40,590 nucleotides of DNA. It comes from an uncultured Clostridia bacterium (GTDB taxonomy: Bacteria > Bacillota > Clostridia > Oscillospirales > CAG-272). The position numbers and the translations under genes are program-made. Shown one piece after another: positions 39,045 to 40,590 of the stretch. The stretch spans positions 1 through 40,590 of the forward strand of contig CANPZU010000022.1 of assembly GCA_947588825.1 (NCBI GenBank), read 5' to 3'. Numbering within the stretch: the stretch's first letter is position 1; each line of letters starts with the position of its first letter. Below the pieces are notes generated by a model. It was not told the origin of the DNA, did not search any database, and saw nothing but the letters and a program-made list of their open reading frames with translations.

Positions 39045-39251
39045 ATGAAAAATCTGCTTAACCCTAAATGGTGGGCGGCGGCGACCGTCCGCGCACTTAA
39101 AACCGCGGCACAGACCGCAATCGCGACAATCGGCTCGGCCGCCGTAATCTCGGCGGTTGACTGGCGCGTCGTCGCCTCGGCGACCGTCCTCGCGGCGCTG
39201 CTGTCATACCTGACGAGTATCGCCGGCCTGCCGGAAGTTGAAGAGGAATAG
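39045..39251 (+). CDS. Holin (r1t-type)
   Basis: A 68-residue protein starting KNLLNPKWWAAATVRALKTA with two hydrophobic segments (about 20-36 and 43-60) and an acidic C-terminus. The opening and size match the phage r1t holin family. It should permeabilise the membrane at the set time and let the endolysin out. Confidence 0.85.
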   Translation: MKNLLNPKWWAAATVRALKTAAQTAIATIGSAAVISAVDWRVVASATVLAALLSYLTSIAGLPEVEEE

Positions 39252-39263
39252 GAGGTGGCCACC

Positions 39264-39545
39264 GTGACCGAAAAGATTTTTATAAACCGCTGCAAAACGG
39301 CAATCGTCGAGTTTTACAACACGCAGCCGGACGCGCCCGCCAAAATCACCGAGAACGAGGTCCTCACCGTCTGGCAGTGCAAAGCCTTGCAAAACTACAA
39401 GGCGACATTTGCCACCGCCGGACCCGACGGCCGCGTAACCGACGGCAGGTATTACGAAGCGACCTACAACGGCAACAAGGGCGATATTTATCTCGACGTC
39501 TACAAAAAGCAGAAAAACGTCGTCGTCCACTGCGAGGAGGTTTAG
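39264..39545 (+). CDS. DUF6275 family protein
   Basis: A 93-residue protein. The pattern ENEVLTVWQCKALQNYKATF, then RYYEATYNGNKGDIYLDVYK, matches DUF6275, a small phage family found in lysis and tail regions. The GTG at 39264 was chosen because GGAGG at 39251 covers the earlier GTG at 39255. Function unknown; the place between holin and endolysin suggests a lysis accessory. Confidence 0.78.
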   Translation: MTEKIFINRCKTAIVEFYNTQPDAPAKITENEVLTVWQCKALQNYKATFATAGPDGRVTDGRYYEATYNGNKGDIYLDVYKKQKNVVVHCEEV

Positions 39546-39546
39546 C

Positions 39547-40314
39547 ATGTCCGTAATCACCGGCAAAACAAACTCCGGCCTCGTAAAATACGCGATAGCG
39601 CAGCTCGGTCTGCCGTACTGGTACGGCACCTTCGGGCAAACCGCGACCGCGTCGCTCTATGCCTCGAAGCGGAAGCAGTATCCCGAGCTATATAAGTATT
39701 GGTCCGACTTTCCGGAACAGTACGGAAAGCGGGTGCACGACTGCGTCGGACTGATTAAGGGGTACATGTGGAGCGCATCGGCGACGGCGGCTCCGAAGTA
39801 TAATCTCTTACAAGACAAGAGCGCGGCGGGCATGTACTCGGCGTCGAAGCTCAAGGGCACGATAGACAGCTTTCCCCTGCACGTCGGTCAGCTTGTCTAT
39901 AAGTCATCGAAAAAGACCGACGCGAAGAAAATTCACCATGTCGGCGTCTATATCGGCGGCGGATATGTCGTCGAGGCGAAGGGGCATGAGTGGGGAGTCG
40001 TCAAGACTAAGCTCGACGGCGCCGGCTGGACGCACTGGTCGCAGTGCCCGTATATTGCGGACGACGAAGGCGACGGCTCCTGCTACTCTTCGGCCTATGA
40101 GGGCGGCTATAGGGTGACGGGCGGCTCGGTGTATATCCGAAGCGGCGCCGGCGTAACCAAGAAGGTCCTCGGCGTTCTGAAGCGCGGGGACGCGGTCAGC
40201 TGCTCCGGCTATTTCACAAGGTCAGGCTCCGCCGTCTGGCTGAAAGTCGACGCGAACCTGAACGGCAAACAGACCTCCGGGTGGATGTCGACGAAGTATC
40301 TCGAAAAGACTTGA
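39547..40314 (+). CDS. Endolysin: NlpC/P60 peptidase with SH3b domain
   Basis: A 255-residue lysis enzyme that cuts the peptide part of peptidoglycan. The catalytic domain (about 8-165) has C66 in HDCVGLIKGY and H131 in HHVGVYIGGGY, with a likely third polar residue about 12 further on (VVEAKGHE). The C-terminal 65 residues are an SH3b wall-binding domain (GSVYIRSGAGVTKKVLGVLK, then GWMSTKYLEKT). No signal peptide is present, so it depends on the holin for export. GAGGAGG before the ATG. It is the last gene of the late operon. Confidence 0.92.
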   Translation: MSVITGKTNSGLVKYAIAQLGLPYWYGTFGQTATASLYASKRKQYPELYKYWSDFPEQYGKRVHDCVGLIKGYMWSASATAAPKYNLLQDKSAAGMYSASKLKGTIDSFPLHVGQLVYKSSKKTDAKKIHHVGVYIGGGYVVEAKGHEWGVVKTKLDGAGWTHWSQCPYIADDEGDGSCYSSAYEGGYRVTGGSVYIRSGAGVTKKVLGVLKRGDAVSCSGYFTRSGSAVWLKVDANLNGKQTSGWMSTKYLEKT

Positions 40315-40339
40315 CAAGCTTGGACAAAGGGACTATAAT
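40311..40339 (+). promoter_or_regulatory. Consensus sigma-70/A promoter at the right end
   Basis: TTGACA (40311-40316) and TATAAT (40334-40339) are both perfect, with the ideal 17-base spacer. The -35 box begins in the stop codon of the endolysin gene. No gene follows on the plus strand before the window ends, so the transcript would be non-coding or run through attR into the host. Confidence 0.85.
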
Positions 40340-40573
40340 TATAAGCGATAAGATTCGTCTGTAATCCTTCGTAGACCTTCGGCAAGTAATAAGTCCAAAA
40401 AATCGCCCTCTTTATACAGCGGATTTTATCCACGAAAAATCCCCGAATTTTTCAAAAAAGTCATTTTTACAGCGAAAACACCGCGAAACCGAGCAACCCG
40501 CAAACGACCTATTATAGCGGTTTTGCGAGTCAAGGAGGCTGTCAGATAAATTCCAGATTTATGGAAATTGCTT
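40340..40573 (+). other. Non-coding right end between promoter and attR
   Basis: No convincing gene is found in these 234 bases. The stretch includes the right arm repeat (40427-40454), an imperfect 6-bp inverted pair CGCAAA/TTTGCG (40499-40527), and AAGGAGG at 40532 without a well-placed start codon. It may encode a short RNA and forms the left arm of attP in the circle. Confidence 0.5.
40427..40454 (+). repeat. 28-bp direct repeat, right copy (putative integrase arm site)
   Basis: This is identical to 58-85 and in the same direction. It lies 119 bases before attR. Paired copies on both sides of the core are expected for arm sites bound by the N-terminal domain of a tyrosine integrase. Confidence 0.6.
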
Positions 40574-40590
40574 CCGCCAGCTTCCACCAA
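40574..40590 (+). repeat. attR: attR core
   Basis: Second copy of the 17-base core CCGCCAGCTTCCACCAA, ending the window. The bases before it (GAAATTGCTT) do not form a tRNA T-loop, so this is the displaced 3' fragment of the target tRNA gene and the functional tRNA should lie left of position 1. Confidence 0.85.

Noticed and set aside
40561-40590. Short gene starting at ATG 40561 after AAGGAGG, reading across the att core
   Set aside because: The spacer from the ribosome site is over 20 bases and in the circle the frame stops within a few codons.

Overview
This window looks like one complete temperate siphovirus prophage of about 40.6 kb, cut at its own attachment sites. The same 17 bases stand at positions 1-17 and 40574-40590, and they read as the 3' end of a tRNA gene (T-stem 3' strand, acceptor 3' strand, discriminator A and CCA). 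The genes are GC-rich, tightly packed, mostly preceded by AGGAGG-type ribosome sites, and belong to families typical of phages of gut Firmicutes/Clostridia (DUF2800, DUF2815, DUF3846, DUF6275, DUF6273, HK97-type head genes). A host in the Oscillospiraceae/Ruminococcus neighbourhood is my inference; no host gene is present to prove it.

Layout. (1) 1-3416, minus strand: attL, then a lysogeny operon read leftwards, made of a CI-like S24 repressor, a double-HTH regulator, a lipoprotein, a membrane-anchored Cys-motif protein and a tyrosine integrase. (2) 3417-3593: divergent promoters with a repressor-type inverted repeat. (3) 3594-18518, plus strand: early genes, including a Cro-like protein, small zinc-ribbon proteins, DUF2800 and DUF2815 proteins, a family A DNA polymerase, SANT-like HTH proteins, a primase-helicase (AEP plus VirE), a probable iteron origin (11 exact copies of CTACAAG), a VRR-NUC nuclease and an SNF2 helicase, closed by a strong terminator. 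(4) 18625-34893: HNH nuclease, candidate cos region, terminase, portal, ClpP-like protease, capsid, connector genes, tail tube, frameshifted tail chaperones, tape measure and tail-tip genes. (5) 34897-38596: tail-tip accessory genes and a diversity-generating retroelement (DGR). (6) 38586-40314: small coiled-coil protein, holin-type proteins, a DUF6275 protein and an NlpC/P60-SH3 endolysin. (7) 40315-40590: a consensus promoter, an arm-type repeat and attR.

The most notable system is the DGR. The last 135 bases of a tail-tip gene (variable region, 36447-36581) have a template copy exactly 800 bases downstream (37247-37381). The two differ at 19 positions, 18 of which are adenines in the template. 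An Avd-like accessory gene and a reverse transcriptase with a YNDD motif flank the template, and an 8-bp GC hairpin follows the variable region. The phage can therefore probably rewrite its receptor-binding tip.

Three genes show unusual decoding. The capsid gene ends in a G-run followed by a long hairpin, with an open -1 frame giving a 127-residue extension. The tail chaperone pair has a classic A-run -1 slip. The large terminase has no ATG, GTG or TTG codon upstream of its Walker A motif.
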